Assembly: GCA_020849325.1 (NCBI GenBank)
Contig: JADLGL010000021.1
Span: 1-32,806, forward strand
Direction of reading: 5' to 3'
Source of the DNA: Bauldia sp.
GTDB taxonomy: Bacteria; Pseudomonadota; Alphaproteobacteria; Rhizobiales; Kaistiaceae
Length of the DNA: 32,806 nucleotides
The notes below the pieces were generated by a model that saw only the letters and a list, made by a program, of their open reading frames with translations, did no database searches and was not told where the DNA came from. The position numbers were made by a program, and so were the translations under genes. This document shows positions 7,988-18,069 of this stretch, one piece after another (position 1 is the stretch's first letter; the number at the start of each line of letters is the position of its first letter).

Positions 7988-8013
7988 AGCCGGGGCCCGC
8001 AAGGGTCCCGGCT
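7988..8013 (+). promoter_or_regulatory. hairpin between rpsB and tsf, possible attenuator
   Basis: An 11-bp stem (one G-U pair) is capped by a GCAA (GNRA) tetraloop and followed by CUUCCUGUUUCUC, without a full U-run. It may give partial termination or RNA processing that sets the S2:EF-Ts ratio. It lies 28 bases before the tsf start. Confidence 0.6.
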
Positions 8014-8041
8014 TCCTGTTTCTCACAAGGAGTGACCGATC

Positions 8042-8971
8042 ATGACGATATCGGCAGCGAGCGTGAAAGAGCTCCGGGACAAGACCGGAGCCGGCATGAT
8101 GGATTGCAAGGCCGCGCTGACGGAAACCGGTGGCAACATGGAAGCCGCCATCGACTGGCTGCGCGCCAAGGGCCTCTCGAAGGCCGCCAAGAAGGCGGGC
8201 CGCGTCGCCGCGGAAGGCCTGATCGGCGTTGCCTCGAAGGGCACGGAGGCGGTGGTCGTCGAGGTCAACTCGGAGACCGACTTCGTCGCGCGCAACACGC
8301 AGTTCCAGGATCTCGTGAAGAACGTCGCTGCCGTCGCCCTCGCGACGAGCGGCTCCACCGACGCCGTCAAGGCCGCCGCCTTCCCCGGTACCGGCCGCAC
8401 CGTCGAGCGCGAGATCCAGGAGGCGGTCGCCACCATCGGCGAGAACATCACGCTCCGCCGCACCGACAAGCTCTCGGTGCCGGACGGCGTCGTGGCGTCC
8501 TACGTCCACAACCAGGTCGCGCCGAACCTCGGCAAGATCGGGGTGCTCGTCGCGCTGAAGTCGACCGGTGACAAGGCGAAGCTCAACGCGCTCGGCCGCC
8601 AGGTCGCGATGCACGTTGCGGCGACGAGCCCGCTGTCGCTCAACGTCGCCGACCTCGACAAGGAGGTCGTCGCCCGCGAGCGCGGCGTCTACGCCGAGCA
8701 GGCGCGCGAGTCGGGCAAGCCCGAGGCGATCATCGAGAAGATGGTCGATGGCCGCATGCGGAAGTTCTACGAGGAGACGGTGCTCGTCGCGCAGAAGTTC
8801 ACGATGAACACCGACCTCACCGTCGAGGCTGCCATCAGGGCGGCCGAGGCCGATGTCGGCGCTCCGATCGAGCTGACCGCGTTCCGCATGTTCAAGCTCG
8901 GCGACGGCATCGAGAAGGCCGAGACCGACTTCGCCGCGGAAGTCGCCGCGGCGGCGGGCGCCAAGCACTAG
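8042..8971 (+). CDS. tsf: translation elongation factor Ts
   Basis: EF-Ts regenerates EF-Tu by exchanging GDP for GTP. The 309-residue protein has the N-terminal UBA-like domain ([19 protein letters not shown]), the EF-Tu-contacting SETDFVARN motif near residue 80, and the two-part dimerisation/core domain ending near residue 285. The ATG at 8042 has AAGGAG ten bases upstream. It is followed by a strong terminator, so rpsB-tsf is one unit. Certain. Confidence 0.98.
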   Translation: MTISAASVKELRDKTGAGMMDCKAALTETGGNMEAAIDWLRAKGLSKAAKKAGRVAAEGLIGVASKGTEAVVVEVNSETDFVARNTQFQDLVKNVAAVALATSGSTDAVKAAAFPGTGRTVEREIQEAVATIGENITLRRTDKLSVPDGVVASYVHNQVAPNLGKIGVLVALKSTGDKAKLNALGRQVAMHVAATSPLSLNVADLDKEVVARERGVYAEQARESGKPEAIIEKMVDGRMRKFYEETVLVAQKFTMNTDLTVEAAIRAAEADVGAPIELTAFRMFKLGDGIEKAETDFAAEVAAAAGAKH

Positions 8972-9004
8972 CTTCGGCCGCCTTCAGCCATTTCCGATCT
9001 CAGG

Positions 9005-9036
9005 AGCCGGCCCCCTCGCGGGGCCGGTTTCATTTT
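9005..9036 (+). terminator. rho-independent terminator after tsf
   Basis: An 8-bp perfect stem (CCGGCCCC / GGGGCCGG, 9007-9027) with a 5-base loop is followed by TTTCATTTT. It separates rpsB-tsf from the pyrH operon. Confidence 0.85.
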
Positions 9037-9123
9037 GTGCGGTTGCCCGGATTCCGGCCGGTGACAACCCTCCGCGCGACCTGTACACACCCGCGCAGCG
9101 CGGCGGACTTTGGAGGCGGGACG

Positions 9124-9846
9124 ATGGCTGAGGGGCTCCGGTACAAAAGAGTCCTTCTCAAGCTGTCGGGCGAAGCCCTTCTCGGGAGCCAGCTTTTCGG
9201 CATCGACGACGCCGTCCTCGCCCGCGTCGCGGGCGAGGTGAAGACCGCGGTTGCGGCCGGCGTCGAGGTCGGCATCGTCATCGGCGGCGGCAACATCTTC
9301 CGCGGCATGAAGATCGCGGCCTCCGGCGGCAACCGGGTCGCCGGCGACCACATGGGCATGCTGGCGACGGTGATGAACGCCATCGCGCTCCACGAGGGGC
9401 TCGAGAAGAACGGCGTCCCCGCCCGCATCTTCTCCGCGATTCCGATGCCGACGATCTGCGAGACCTTCACCCAGCAGCGCGCCGAGGGCGCGATGAAGCG
9501 GGGGAGGGTGGTGATCTTCGCCGGCGGCACCGGCAACCCGTTCTTCACGACCGATTCGGGTGCGGCGCTTCGTGCGGCGGAGATGGGCTGCGATGCGCTC
9601 CTCAAGGGGACCAAGGTCGACGGCATCTATTCCGCCGATCCCAAGAAGGACCCGAAAGCGGTGCGCTTCGAGACGCTGACGCACCAGCAGGTGCTGGCGC
9701 GCGGGCTCGAAGTCATGGATGCGGCGGCCGTTGCGCTTGCCCGCGACAACGGGATTCCGATAATCGTTTTCTCGATTCACGACCCCGGCGCTTTCGTCGA
9801 CGTGCTGCACGGCAGGGGCCGCTGCACGATCGTCAGCGATCGGTAG
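9124..9846 (+). CDS. pyrH: UMP kinase PyrH
   Basis: PyrH phosphorylates UMP to UDP with ATP; the bacterial enzyme is a hexamer of the amino-acid-kinase fold. The 240-residue protein shows RVLLKLSGEAL, VIGGGNIFRG, GDHMGMLATVMNA, IFAGGTGNPFFTTDSGAALRA and KGTKVDGIYSADP. The ATG at 9124 is preceded by GGAGG seven bases upstream and gives the usual N-terminus. An upstream in-frame GTG at 9037 abuts the terminator and is rejected. It is the first gene after the tsf terminator and so the probable head of the unit running to lpxB. No convincing promoter was found in 9037-9110. Confidence 0.98.
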   Translation: MAEGLRYKRVLLKLSGEALLGSQLFGIDDAVLARVAGEVKTAVAAGVEVGIVIGGGNIFRGMKIAASGGNRVAGDHMGMLATVMNAIALHEGLEKNGVPARIFSAIPMPTICETFTQQRAEGAMKRGRVVIFAGGTGNPFFTTDSGAALRAAEMGCDALLKGTKVDGIYSADPKKDPKAVRFETLTHQQVLARGLEVMDAAAVALARDNGIPIIVFSIHDPGAFVDVLHGRGRCTIVSDR

Positions 9847-9894
9847 CCGGAAGCGGGACGCTGCGCCTCCGCGCCGCGACCGACGGAGGGAACA

Positions 9895-10443
9895 ATGAAC
9901 CTCGATGACCTCAAGCGCCGGATGCAGGGCGCGATCAACAGCCTCCATGGCGAACTCGTCGGCCTCAGGACCGGGCGCGCGTCGAGCGGCATGCTCGATC
10001 CCGTCGTCGTCTCGGTCTACGGCTCGGAGATGCCGATCAACCAGGTCGCGACGATCACCGTCCCGGAAGCACGCATGCTGATGGTCCAGGTGTGGGACCG
10101 CGGCACCGTGCAGGCCGTCGATCGCGCGATCCGCGAGGCCAATCTCGGCCTCAATCCGATCGTCGAGGGGGCGACGATGCGCATCCCGATCCCGGAGCTC
10201 AACCGCGAGCGCCGGCAGGAGCTCGTCAAGGTTGCCCACAAATATGCCGAGGCCGCGCGCGTCGCGGTCCGCCATGTTCGGCGCGACGGCCTTGATGGCG
10301 CCAAGAAGGAAGAGAAGGACGGTAAGGTCGGCCAGGACGAGCACCGGATTTTTACCGAGAAGGTGCAGAAGCTGACGGACGACACCATCGGCGAGATCGA
10401 CAGGCTCGTCGCCGCGAAGGAAACGGAGATCCTTCAGATCTAG
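9895..10443 (+). CDS. frr: ribosome recycling factor
   Basis: RRF splits post-termination ribosomes together with EF-G. The 182-residue protein is close to the 185 of E. coli and shows [39 protein letters not shown] and the coiled arm around [27 protein letters not shown] lies five bases before the ATG. It lies 48 bases after pyrH, the near-universal order. Certain. Confidence 0.98.
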   Translation: MNLDDLKRRMQGAINSLHGELVGLRTGRASSGMLDPVVVSVYGSEMPINQVATITVPEARMLMVQVWDRGTVQAVDRAIREANLGLNPIVEGATMRIPIPELNRERRQELVKVAHKYAEAARVAVRHVRRDGLDGAKKEEKDGKVGQDEHRIFTEKVQKLTDDTIGEIDRLVAAKETEILQI

Positions 10444-10456
10444 GACTGCCGCCGCC

Positions 10457-11230
10457 ATGCCCGCCCGCCTCCAGCCCAGTGCAGCGCAGCCGCAGGCCAC
10501 CCCGCCGGGACCGGCGGTGCCGGTGCATGTCGGCATCATCATGGACGGCAATGGGCGCTGGGCCGCGGAACGGGGCCTGCCCCGCGCCGAGGGCCACCGC
10601 CGCGGCATGGAGGCCGTCCGCCAGGCGGTGAGTTCGGCGACCGAGCTCGGCGTGAAGTACCTGACGATCTTCTCGTTCTCGTCCGAGAACTGGACGCGGC
10701 CGAGCGAGGAGGTGCAGCTCCTCTTCGCGCTGCTGCGCATCTTCATCCAGAGCGATCTCGCGGACCTTCACGAGAAGAACGTGAAGATCACCGTCATCGG
10801 CGCGGACGAGGGCGTCCCCAAGGACATCTGCCTCCTCCTCGAGGACGCGGAGCGCGTGACGGCGAACAACACCGGTCTCGGCTTCCAGGTCGCGTTCAAC
10901 TATGGCGGCCGCGACGAGATCGCCCGCGCCGTGAGGCGCATCGCGCCGAAGCTGATGCGGGGCGAGGTGACTCCGGCCGAGATCACCCCGGCGATGATCG
11001 CCGCCCATCTCGACACCGCCGGCATTCCCGATCCCGATCTCATCATCCGCACCAGCGGGGAACTCCGCCTCAGCAATTTCCTTCTGTGGCAGGCGGCTTA
11101 TTCGGAGCTCGTCTTCCTGCCGATCTACTGGCCGGAATTCGACCGGAAGGCGTTCGGCCAGGCGATCGACGAGTTCAGCCGCCGGAAGCGCCGCTATGGC
11201 GGTCTCGCCACGGCGAGCGTGGCGGGGTGA
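10457..11230 (+). CDS. uppS: undecaprenyl diphosphate synthase (isoprenyl transferase)
   Basis: UppS adds eight isopentenyl units to farnesyl-PP with cis geometry to make the C55 carrier precursor for peptidoglycan and polysaccharides. The 257-residue protein has HVGIIMDGNGRWA with the catalytic Asp, RGMEAVR, SFSSENW, AFNYGGRDEI and LIIRTSGELRLSNFLLWQ. The first 20 residues are a Pro/Ala-rich tail not needed for the fold. Its TGA stop overlaps the GTG start of cdsA. Certain. Confidence 0.97.
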   Translation: MPARLQPSAAQPQATPPGPAVPVHVGIIMDGNGRWAAERGLPRAEGHRRGMEAVRQAVSSATELGVKYLTIFSFSSENWTRPSEEVQLLFALLRIFIQSDLADLHEKNVKITVIGADEGVPKDICLLLEDAERVTANNTGLGFQVAFNYGGRDEIARAVRRIAPKLMRGEVTPAEITPAMIAAHLDTAGIPDPDLIIRTSGELRLSNFLLWQAAYSELVFLPIYWPEFDRKAFGQAIDEFSRRKRRYGGLATASVAG

Positions 11231-12063
11231 CGGTTCCTCCGTCCGGCGGTCCGCCGCCCCGGCCTGCCGGTGATCTGAGGACGAGGATCGTTTCGGGCGT
11301 CGTCCTCGCCGTGGTCGCCCTCGTCGGCGTCCTCGTCGGCGGTTGGCTCCTCGCGATCGGCCTTGCGGTCGTGACGGCGGCGATCGCCTGGGAATGGACG
11401 CGGATGAGCGTCGGCCACGACGAATACGCCACTGCGGCCGTCGCCGTGCCCGGCATCGTCGCCATCCTCCTCGTCGCCGCGGGCCAGCCGGCCGCCGCGA
11501 TCATCGTCCTCGCGCTCGGCTTCGTCGGCGTCGTCATCTGGACCGGCAGCCGCTGGGCCGCGGGTGGGGTCATCTATGCCGCGATCCTCGGCATGGCGCT
11601 GATGGCGATCCGGGTCGATCCGATCAACGGCATCGCGGCGGTCTTCTTCGTGTTCGCGGTGGTCTGGGGCTCCGATATCGGCGCCTACGCCGCGGGCCGG
11701 ACGATCGGCGGCCCAAAGCTCTGGCCGCGCGTCTCGCCGAAGAAGACGTGGTCGGGTTTCGTCGGCGGCACTGTCGCGGGTGTCGTCGCGGGGCTTGCCG
11801 TCGTCCTCGTCGCAGGCCACGACATTGCGGCGGCGACGGTCATCGTCGCGGTCGTCCTTTCCCTCCTGTCGGCGGCGGGCGATCTGTTCGAATCGGCAGT
11901 GAAGCGGCATTTCGGCGTGAAGGATTCGAGCAACCTCATCCCCGGCCATGGCGGCGTGATGGACCGCGTCGACGGGCTCCTCGTCGCGGCCGGGGCCGGC
12001 GCCTTCATCGGGACGCTCAACGTCGGCTGGCCGCTGATCGGCTCGGGGCTTCTGCTGTGGTGA
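11227..12063 (+). CDS. cdsA: phosphatidate cytidylyltransferase CdsA
   Basis: CdsA makes CDP-diacylglycerol from phosphatidate and CTP in the inner membrane, the branch point of phospholipid synthesis. The 278-residue protein is mostly hydrophobic, with about eight membrane segments. It carries the family signature near the C-terminus: SAVKRHFGVKDSSNLIPGHG, then GVMDRVD. I chose the GTG at 11227, whose GTGA overlaps the uppS stop; no ATG lies between it and the first membrane segment. It ends in TGATG, overlapping dxr. Confidence 0.95.
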   Translation: MTVPPSGGPPPRPAGDLRTRIVSGVVLAVVALVGVLVGGWLLAIGLAVVTAAIAWEWTRMSVGHDEYATAAVAVPGIVAILLVAAGQPAAAIIVLALGFVGVVIWTGSRWAAGGVIYAAILGMALMAIRVDPINGIAAVFFVFAVVWGSDIGAYAAGRTIGGPKLWPRVSPKKTWSGFVGGTVAGVVAGLAVVLVAGHDIAAATVIVAVVLSLLSAAGDLFESAVKRHFGVKDSSNLIPGHGGVMDRVDGLLVAAGAGAFIGTLNVGWPLIGSGLLLW

Positions 12064-13277
12064 TGCGTCCCTGGCTCGAGCCGGGCAGGCGGCCGGCGCC
12101 CTCCGGGCCGCGGCGCATCAGCGTCCTCGGCGTCACCGGCTCGATCGGCGCCAGCACCATCGACATTCTCGAACGGAACCCCGACCGCTTCACGGTCGAG
12201 GCCGTGACCGCCGGCACCAACGTCCAGAAGCTCGCGACGGTCGCCCGCCGGCTCGGCGCCCGCTGCGCCGCGATCGCCGATCCGAATGCGCTTGCCGAAC
12301 TGAAGGCGGCGCTTTCCGGCAGCGGCATCGACGTCGGGGCGGGGCCCGAGGCGGTCGTCGCTGCCGCGGAGCGGCCCGCCGACGTCGTCATCGCCGCCAT
12401 CATGGGCGCGGCGGGCCTGCCGTCGACGCTCGCCGCCGCGCGCTCGGCCGGCGTCGTCGCGCTCGCCAACAAGGAAGCGCTCGTCTGCGCCGGCGACCTC
12501 TTCATCGCGACCGCGATCGAGAACGGCACGCAGGTTCTGCCGGTCGATTCCGAGCACAACGCCGTCTTCCAGTCGCTCGAGACGCGGAATTTCGACGACG
12601 TGGACCGGATCATCCTCACAGCGTCAGGCGGTCCCTTTCACAGCTGGACCGCCGCCCGCATGGCGACCGCCACCCGCGCCGAGGCGCTGGCCCACCCGAA
12701 ATGGTCGATGGGCGAGAAGATCACGATCGATTCGGCGACGCTGATGAACAAAGGCCTCGAGGTCATTGAGGCGCACCACCTTTTCGGCCTGCCCTCGGAG
12801 CGGATCGACGTCCTCGTCCACACCCAGTCGATCGTTCACGGCATGGTCGCCTATCGCGACGGCTCGAACCTCGCCCAGCTCAGCGTGCCGGACATGCGGG
12901 TGCCGCTGACCCATTGCCTGTTCTGGCCGGCGCGGACGGAGGCCCCGCACAAGCGTCTCGATCTCGCCCGCGTCGGCACGCTTTCCTTCGAAGAACCCGA
13001 CCGCGAACGCTTCCCGGCGCTGCCGCTCGCTCGTGCCGCACTGGAAGCGGGGGGCTGGGCCACCAATATCCTCAATGCGGCGAACGAGGTCGCGGTGGCC
13101 GCCTTCCTCGCGGGCCGCATCCCGTTCGGCCGCATCGTGCCGCTCGCGGAGGGCGTCCTCGACGAGGCGACGCGCGACGGACTGGCGGGGTCGATGACCG
13201 GCGTCACCGACGCGATCGCTCTCGATCGCGAGGGGCGGCGTCGGGCGACCGCCGCGCTCGAATCGGTGCTGGTGTGA
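12063..13277 (+). CDS. dxr: 1-deoxy-D-xylulose 5-phosphate reductoisomerase
   Basis: Dxr converts DXP to 2-C-methyl-D-erythritol 4-phosphate with NADPH and a divalent metal, the committed step of the MEP isoprenoid pathway, and so supplies uppS. The 404-residue protein has the NADPH-binding GVTGSIGASTIDIL, ALANKEALVCAG, the metal ligands in PVDSEHNAVFQ, the flexible-loop region HPKWSMGEKITIDSATLMNKG, and NAANEVAVAAFL. The ATG at 12063 overlaps the cdsA stop (TGATG); a GTG one codon earlier is equally possible. Certain. Confidence 0.97.
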   Translation: MRPWLEPGRRPAPSGPRRISVLGVTGSIGASTIDILERNPDRFTVEAVTAGTNVQKLATVARRLGARCAAIADPNALAELKAALSGSGIDVGAGPEAVVAAAERPADVVIAAIMGAAGLPSTLAAARSAGVVALANKEALVCAGDLFIATAIENGTQVLPVDSEHNAVFQSLETRNFDDVDRIILTASGGPFHSWTAARMATATRAEALAHPKWSMGEKITIDSATLMNKGLEVIEAHHLFGLPSERIDVLVHTQSIVHGMVAYRDGSNLAQLSVPDMRVPLTHCLFWPARTEAPHKRLDLARVGTLSFEEPDRERFPALPLARAALEAGGWATNILNAANEVAVAAFLAGRIPFGRIVPLAEGVLDEATRDGLAGSMTGVTDAIALDREGRRRATAALESVLV

Positions 13278-13290
13278 CGAAGGACCTGCC

Positions 13291-14448
13291 TTGAGCGATC
13301 CCCTTTCCTGGTTCGACGGGTTCTCCCTCGCCTGGGTCCTGCCCTTCCTCTTCGTCATCGTCGTGGTCGTGTTCTTCCACGAGCTCGGCCACTTCCTCGT
13401 CGCGCGCTGGTGCGGCGTCGCGGTGCAGAGCTTCTCGATCGGCTTCGGGCCCGAGATCGTCGGCTTCCATGACCGGAAGGGCACGCGCTGGCGGATTTCC
13501 GCCATTCCGCTTGGCGGCTACGTCAAGTTCGTCGGCGACGAGAACGTCGCGAGCGCCGGCGGCGACCGGGAGGCGGCCCTCGCAGAGATGGACGAGGCGA
13601 CCCGCCACCGCTCCTTCATCGGCCAGCCCGTCCGGCGGCGCGCGGCGATCGCCGCCGCCGGTCCGATCGCGAACTTCATCCTCGCGCTCGTCATCTTCAC
13701 CCTGCTGTTCATGCTGGCCGGACGCATGGTCTCGCCGCCCGTCGTCGACGATCTCGTGCCCGACGGCGCCGCGATCGAGGCGGGGCTCGAGATCGGCGAC
13801 CGGATCATCTCGATCGACGGTCACGCGATCGAGAGCTTCTCCGACATCGGACGCTATGTCGGCTTCGCGGCCGGGCGGGCGCTTCCCGTGGTGGTCGACC
13901 GCGGCGGCGAGCGGCTCACCTTCACCGTCACCCCGCAGCTTTTCGAGGATCAGGATCGCCTCGGCAATCCGTACAGCATCGGACGGATAGGGATCATCCA
14001 GGAGAACGAAGAGGGCGAACTCGTCGTCCAGCGCTACGGGCTGACCCAGGCGCTCGGCATGGGCCTCGACCAGATCTGGTTCACCATCAGCTCGACCGTG
14101 GGCTATGTCGGCCGCGTCATCGCCGGGCGGGAATCGCTCGATCAGCTGGGCGGCCCGATCACCGTCGCCCGCGCCGCCGAACAGGCCGCGGCGGTGAGTT
14201 TCACCACCCTTCTTTCGCTGGCGGCCTTCATTTCGATCAGCATCGGCTTCGTGAACCTGCTGCCGATTCCGCTCCTCGACGGCGGCCATCTCCTGTTCTA
14301 CGGCATCGAGGCGATCCGCCGCCGGCCGTTGAGCTTCCGCGTGCAGGAGTACGCCCTCCGGGTCGGCATGGTCCTCGTCCTGGCGTTGCTGGTCGTGGCC
14401 GTGCGCAACGACATTGTGTCCCTCGGACGCTACCTTTCCGGCTCCTGA
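13291..14448 (+). CDS. rseP: RseP-type site-2 zinc metalloprotease
   Basis: RseP-type proteases cut membrane-spanning substrates such as anti-sigma factors and signal-peptide remnants within the inner membrane. The 385-residue protein has HELGH (H30, E31, H34) in the first membrane segment, the third metal ligand D330 in PIPLLDGGH, and about four membrane segments. One PDZ domain is evident (about residues 150-225), where E. coli RseP has two. The start is TTG at 13291 with AAGGA seven bases upstream; the next ATG would lie beyond the active site. It sits 13 bases after dxr and before bamA, the standard order. No anti-sigma factor gene is in the window. Confidence 0.95.
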   Translation: MSDPLSWFDGFSLAWVLPFLFVIVVVVFFHELGHFLVARWCGVAVQSFSIGFGPEIVGFHDRKGTRWRISAIPLGGYVKFVGDENVASAGGDREAALAEMDEATRHRSFIGQPVRRRAAIAAAGPIANFILALVIFTLLFMLAGRMVSPPVVDDLVPDGAAIEAGLEIGDRIISIDGHAIESFSDIGRYVGFAAGRALPVVVDRGGERLTFTVTPQLFEDQDRLGNPYSIGRIGIIQENEEGELVVQRYGLTQALGMGLDQIWFTISSTVGYVGRVIAGRESLDQLGGPITVARAAEQAAAVSFTTLLSLAAFISISIGFVNLLPIPLLDGGHLLFYGIEAIRRRPLSFRVQEYALRVGMVLVLALLVVAVRNDIVSLGRYLSGS

Positions 14449-14503
14449 CGTGGCCGGTCGGCAACGTTGGGCGGGATTCGGCCCTTCCTGGCCGGCCGTT
14501 CCC

Positions 14504-14532
14504 TTGCCTTGCCATCCGAAGGCTGTCTAAAT
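14504..14532 (+). promoter_or_regulatory. weak candidate bamA promoter
   Basis: TTGCCT (14504-14509) and CTAAAT (14527-14532) are 17 bases apart in the 170-base gap before bamA, the largest gap in the pyrH-lpxB run. The match to consensus is poor. An internal promoter is plausible but unproven. Confidence 0.25.
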
Positions 14533-14558
14533 CCGCGTCAACGGGGCGTTAGGACGAA

Positions 14559-14577
14559 TCCGCCACACTTTGGCGGA
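14559..14577 (+). promoter_or_regulatory. hairpin in the bamA leader
   Basis: TCCGCCA-CACTT-TGGCGGA forms a perfect 7-bp stem with a 5-base loop, 41 bases before the bamA ATG. There is no T-run, so it is not a classical terminator. Confidence 0.5.
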
Positions 14578-14618
14578 GTCCGGACGGACCGCAATTGCGG
14601 TAGGGGTGCAGCAGCCAC

Positions 14619-16919
14619 ATGGTGTTTCTGGCGAAAATTCGTAAGGCTGCGCTGGCGCTTGGCTTCGTCCTGAGCGCCCCGGTCACGATGATGGCGGCGA
14701 TGACGATCGCCACCGAAGCCCATGCCGCAACGCTGACGAGCATCCAGGTCAGCGGCAACGTCCGGGTCGACTCGGCGACCATCCGCAGCTACGTCCCCGT
14801 CCGGATCGGCCAGAACTACACGCAGGGCGACCTCAACACGACGCTGTCGGCCCTCTTCGTCACCGGCCTCTTCGCCAACGTGACCGTCACCGGCACCAGC
14901 GGCACCATTTACATCGCCGTGGTCGAGAACCCGGTCGCCGTGCAGGTCGGCTTCGTCGGTAACCGCAAGGTCGACGATTCCGAGCTCGCCGGGATCGTCC
15001 TGACCGCGAGCCGCGGCGTGGTGAGCGAGTCGCTCATCGCCGCCGATACCCAGCGCATCATCGACCGCTACGACCAGATCGGCCGCAGCGTCGTCGTGAC
15101 GGTCGACATCCAGTCGGTCGGCGAGAACGCGGCGAGCGTCGTCTTCAACATCCAGGAAGGCGACCGCATCCGGATCGAGACGATCGACTTCGTCGGCAAC
15201 GACGCCTTCTCGGACCGTCAGCTCTCGACCGTCATCCGCACCCGCGATTCGAACATCCTCAGCTGGCTGACGAAGAACGACATCTACAGCGAGGAAGGCT
15301 CCGCGATCGACAGCGAGCTCCTCCGCCGCTTCTACGTCGAGAACGGCTACGCCGACTTCCAGGTCATCGCCGTCGACGCCGTCTTCGACGAGGCCCGCGG
15401 CAGCTACGTCATCACTTACACGGTCGCCGAGGGCCCGCAGTACCGCATCGGCCCGGTTTCGGTCGACTCGACCGTCGCCGGCATGGATGGGACGACGCTC
15501 CGCGGCGCGGTGCACGTCGTCGAAGGCCGGGTCTTCTCCTCGCGCGATCTCGAGCAGACGCTCGAGGACATCACGGTCCGCCTCGCCAATGCCGGCCACC
15601 CGTTCGCAACGGTGACGCCGCGGGCCAACCGCGACTACGCCAACAACACGATCGGCCTCACCTTCATCGTCGATGAAGGCGCCCGCAACTACATCGAGCG
15701 CATCGAGATCGTCGGCAATACGCGGACCCGCGACTATGTCATCCGCCGCGAGTTCGACCTCGCCGAGGGCGACGCCTACAACCGCGTCCTCGTCGACCGG
15801 ATCGAGCGCCGGCTCGCCAATCTCGGCATCTTCGACGATGTCCAGATCGCCGAGCAGCGTGGTTCGGGTCCGGACCTCGTCGTCCTCGTCGTCCGGGTTG
15901 CGGAGCGCCGCACCGGCGAAGTGTCGGCGACCGCCGGCTACTCCACTGCCGACGGCCTCATCGGCGAGGTGTCGCTGACCGAGCAGAACTTCCTCGGCCG
16001 CGGCCAGTACCTCCGGGTCTCGCTGTCGATCGGCCGCAACAACCGCAACCTCGCGATCTCCTTCACCGAGCCGTACTTCCTCGGCCGCCGCATGCCGATC
16101 GGCTTCGACGTGTACGGCCGCCAGACCCAGGCGACCTCGACCCGTCCGTTCTCATCGACCGTCTACGGTGGGCAGATCCGCATCGGTCTGACGCTGACCG
16201 AGCACCTGAGTACGCAGCTCAGCTACCGGTTCAACTCGCAGACGATCGCCGGTTCGACCAACACCAACCTGTTCCCCGACGGAACGACGGTCACCTCGTC
16301 GGTCGGCTACGGCGTCACGTATCAGAACGTCGACAACGTGCAGAACCCGAGCCGCGGCTTCTACTTCAACGCCGCCCTCGAATATGCCGGCCTCGGCGGG
16401 AACAACTCGTTCCTCCGCTCGACGCTCGATACCCGCGCCTACATTCCGCTCGGCTATCGCTCGCCGCTCACCGCCGCCTTCCGCTTCCGCGCCGGCAACA
16501 TCACCGGCATCGGCCAGAACGTCCGCGTCCTCGACAACTTCTTCATGGGTGGCGATGACATCCGTGGCTTCGCGGATCTCGGCTTCGGCCCGCGGACGGA
16601 CGACGCCGACGCCCAGGCGATCGGTGGTCGCACCTACTGGATCGGCACCGCGGAACTCCGCTTCCCGATCCCGGTCATCGGCGACCTCGGCTTCCGCGCC
16701 GCGCTCTTCGCCGATGCCGGTGTCCTGACCGGCGTCGACGGACCGCTGCCCGGCCCGACGCCGTTCCTCGACACCGGGGCGCTCCGCGCGTCGGTCGGTG
16801 CGTCGGTCATGTGGGCGTCGCCGTTCGGCCTCATCCGGGTCGACTTCGCGAAGGTCCTCGCCGCGGCGCCGTACGACATACAGCAGCCGATCCGTCTCAG
16901 CGTCGGCGGCACGTTCTAG
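14619..16919 (+). CDS. bamA: outer-membrane protein assembly factor BamA
   Basis: BamA is the barrel that folds and inserts other outer-membrane proteins. The 766-residue precursor has a signal peptide ending near TEAHA. POTRA repeats fill about residues 37-360 ([70 protein letters not shown]). A C-terminal 16-strand barrel follows, with the conserved loop-6 RGF motif at R649 ([12 protein letters not shown]). The last residue is Phe, as in most outer-membrane barrels. The ATG at 14619 gives a proper signal peptide although the ribosome site is weak. It precedes lpxD as in most alpha- and gammaproteobacteria. Confidence 0.97.
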   Translation: MVFLAKIRKAALALGFVLSAPVTMMAAMTIATEAHAATLTSIQVSGNVRVDSATIRSYVPVRIGQNYTQGDLNTTLSALFVTGLFANVTVTGTSGTIYIAVVENPVAVQVGFVGNRKVDDSELAGIVLTASRGVVSESLIAADTQRIIDRYDQIGRSVVVTVDIQSVGENAASVVFNIQEGDRIRIETIDFVGNDAFSDRQLSTVIRTRDSNILSWLTKNDIYSEEGSAIDSELLRRFYVENGYADFQVIAVDAVFDEARGSYVITYTVAEGPQYRIGPVSVDSTVAGMDGTTLRGAVHVVEGRVFSSRDLEQTLEDITVRLANAGHPFATVTPRANRDYANNTIGLTFIVDEGARNYIERIEIVGNTRTRDYVIRREFDLAEGDAYNRVLVDRIERRLANLGIFDDVQIAEQRGSGPDLVVLVVRVAERRTGEVSATAGYSTADGLIGEVSLTEQNFLGRGQYLRVSLSIGRNNRNLAISFTEPYFLGRRMPIGFDVYGRQTQATSTRPFSSTVYGGQIRIGLTLTEHLSTQLSYRFNSQTIAGSTNTNLFPDGTTVTSSVGYGVTYQNVDNVQNPSRGFYFNAALEYAGLGGNNSFLRSTLDTRAYIPLGYRSPLTAAFRFRAGNITGIGQNVRVLDNFFMGGDDIRGFADLGFGPRTDDADAQAIGGRTYWIGTAELRFPIPVIGDLGFRAALFADAGVLTGVDGPLPGPTPFLDTGALRASVGASVMWASPFGLIRVDFAKVLAAAPYDIQQPIRLSVGGTF

Positions 16920-16936
16920 CGCCAGCTGCATGACTT

Positions 16937-16957
16937 CCCCCGGCCCATGGCCGGGGG
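16937..16957 (+). promoter_or_regulatory. strong hairpin between bamA and lpxD
   Basis: CCCCCGGCC-CAT-GGCCGGGGG forms a perfect 9-bp stem with a 3-base loop, 18 bases after the bamA stop and just before lpxD's ribosome site. No T-run follows. It may stabilise the 3' end of bamA mRNA or tune lpxD translation. Confidence 0.55.
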
Positions 16958-16977
16958 CGATGGAGGCAGGCGGGCGA

Positions 16978-18069
16978 ATGGCGGAAGACGTTTCGTTCTT
17001 CGCAAAGCCCACGCCCGTCAGCATCGCTGACATCGCGGCACTCTCCGGGACCACCCCGGCGCCGGGCGCCGACCTCGGGCGGATGATCAGCGGCGCGACG
17101 ACGCCCGACCTCGCAGGCCCCGCCGACATCTGCTTCGCCGACAAACCCCGCTTCGTTTCCGCCGCGAGCACGACGCGCGCCGGCGCCATCATCTGCCGCG
17201 CCGCGGACGCCGGGCGCTTCCCGGCGGCGACGGCCGTGCTTCTGGCGCGTGACCCGCAGCGTGCCTTCGCGCTCGTTCTCGCCCGCCTCTACCCGGAATC
17301 GATGAAGCCGCGTGCGATTTCCGGCGAGACCGGCGTATCGCGACTCGCCGTCGTCGCGTCCGGCGCGCGGATCGAGGCGGGCGCGATCGTCGAGCCCGGC
17401 GCCATCGTCGGCGACGGCGCGGCGATCGGGACCGGAACGGTGATCGGTCCGCACGCCGTCATCGGCGCGAACGTCAGAATCGGTCGGAACTGCCTCGTCG
17501 GCGCGGGCTCGACGGTCCAGTTCGCCCTCATCGGCGACCGCGTGCTGATTCACCCCGGCGTCCGGATCGGCCAGGACGGTTTCGGCTACATCGGCGGCGC
17601 CGCGGGCCACGCCAAGGTGCCGCAGATCGGCCGCGTCATCATCCAGGACGACGTCGAGATCGGCGCCGGCACGACGATCGACCGCGGCGCGGTGCGCGAC
17701 ACGGTGGTCGGGCAGGGCACCAAAATCGACAACCAGGTGCAGATCGCGCACAACGTGACGATCGGCCGGCACTGCATCCTGGCCGGGCAGGTGGGTGTTG
17801 CCGGCAGCGCGACGATCGAGGATTTCGTGGTGATCGGGGGCCAGTCGGGCATCAACGGCCACATCACCGTTGGCGCTGGCGCGCAGATCGCGGGGGTGAG
17901 CTCGGTCCACGGCGACGTGCCGCCGGGCGCCCGCTGGGCGGGCTCGCCGGCGCGGCCGGTTCAGCAGTGGCTCCGGGCGCGCGCCCGTGAGATGAAGCTC
18001 GGTCTCGCGCACCACGGCACCCGCAGCGCGGCGACGGGGGCGAAGCCGGGGACGGAGGAAGCAGGATGA
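16978..18069 (+). CDS. lpxD: UDP-3-O-(3-hydroxyacyl)glucosamine N-acyltransferase LpxD
   Basis: LpxD N-acylates UDP-3-O-acylglucosamine, the third lipid A step. The 363-residue protein has the N-terminal uridine-binding domain (about 1-115: ICFADKPRF), a left-handed beta helix of hexapeptide repeats (about 120-310: [28 protein letters not shown]), the catalytic His in NQVQIAHNV, and a C-terminal helix. The ATG at 16978 gives the usual start ([16 protein letters not shown]), with GGAGG 11 bases upstream; an ATG at 16960 adds six residues. Its stop overlaps the fabZ start (ATGA). Confidence 0.97.
   Translation: MAEDVSFFAKPTPVSIADIAALSGTTPAPGADLGRMISGATTPDLAGPADICFADKPRFVSAASTTRAGAIICRAADAGRFPAATAVLLARDPQRAFALVLARLYPESMKPRAISGETGVSRLAVVASGARIEAGAIVEPGAIVGDGAAIGTGTVIGPHAVIGANVRIGRNCLVGAGSTVQFALIGDRVLIHPGVRIGQDGFGYIGGAAGHAKVPQIGRVIIQDDVEIGAGTTIDRGAVRDTVVGQGTKIDNQVQIAHNVTIGRHCILAGQVGVAGSATIEDFVVIGGQSGINGHITVGAGAQIAGVSSVHGDVPPGARWAGSPARPVQQWLRARAREMKLGLAHHGTRSAATGAKPGTEEAG

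Noticed and set aside
6902-8968. 688-codon open frame on the minus strand opposite rpsB and tsf
   Set aside because: It is a shadow of two certain genes, with the same antisense composition and no motifs.
9037-9123. N-terminal extension of pyrH from GTG 9037
   Set aside because: It begins right after the tsf terminator, has no family similarity and no ribosome site, whereas ATG 9124 has GGAGG.
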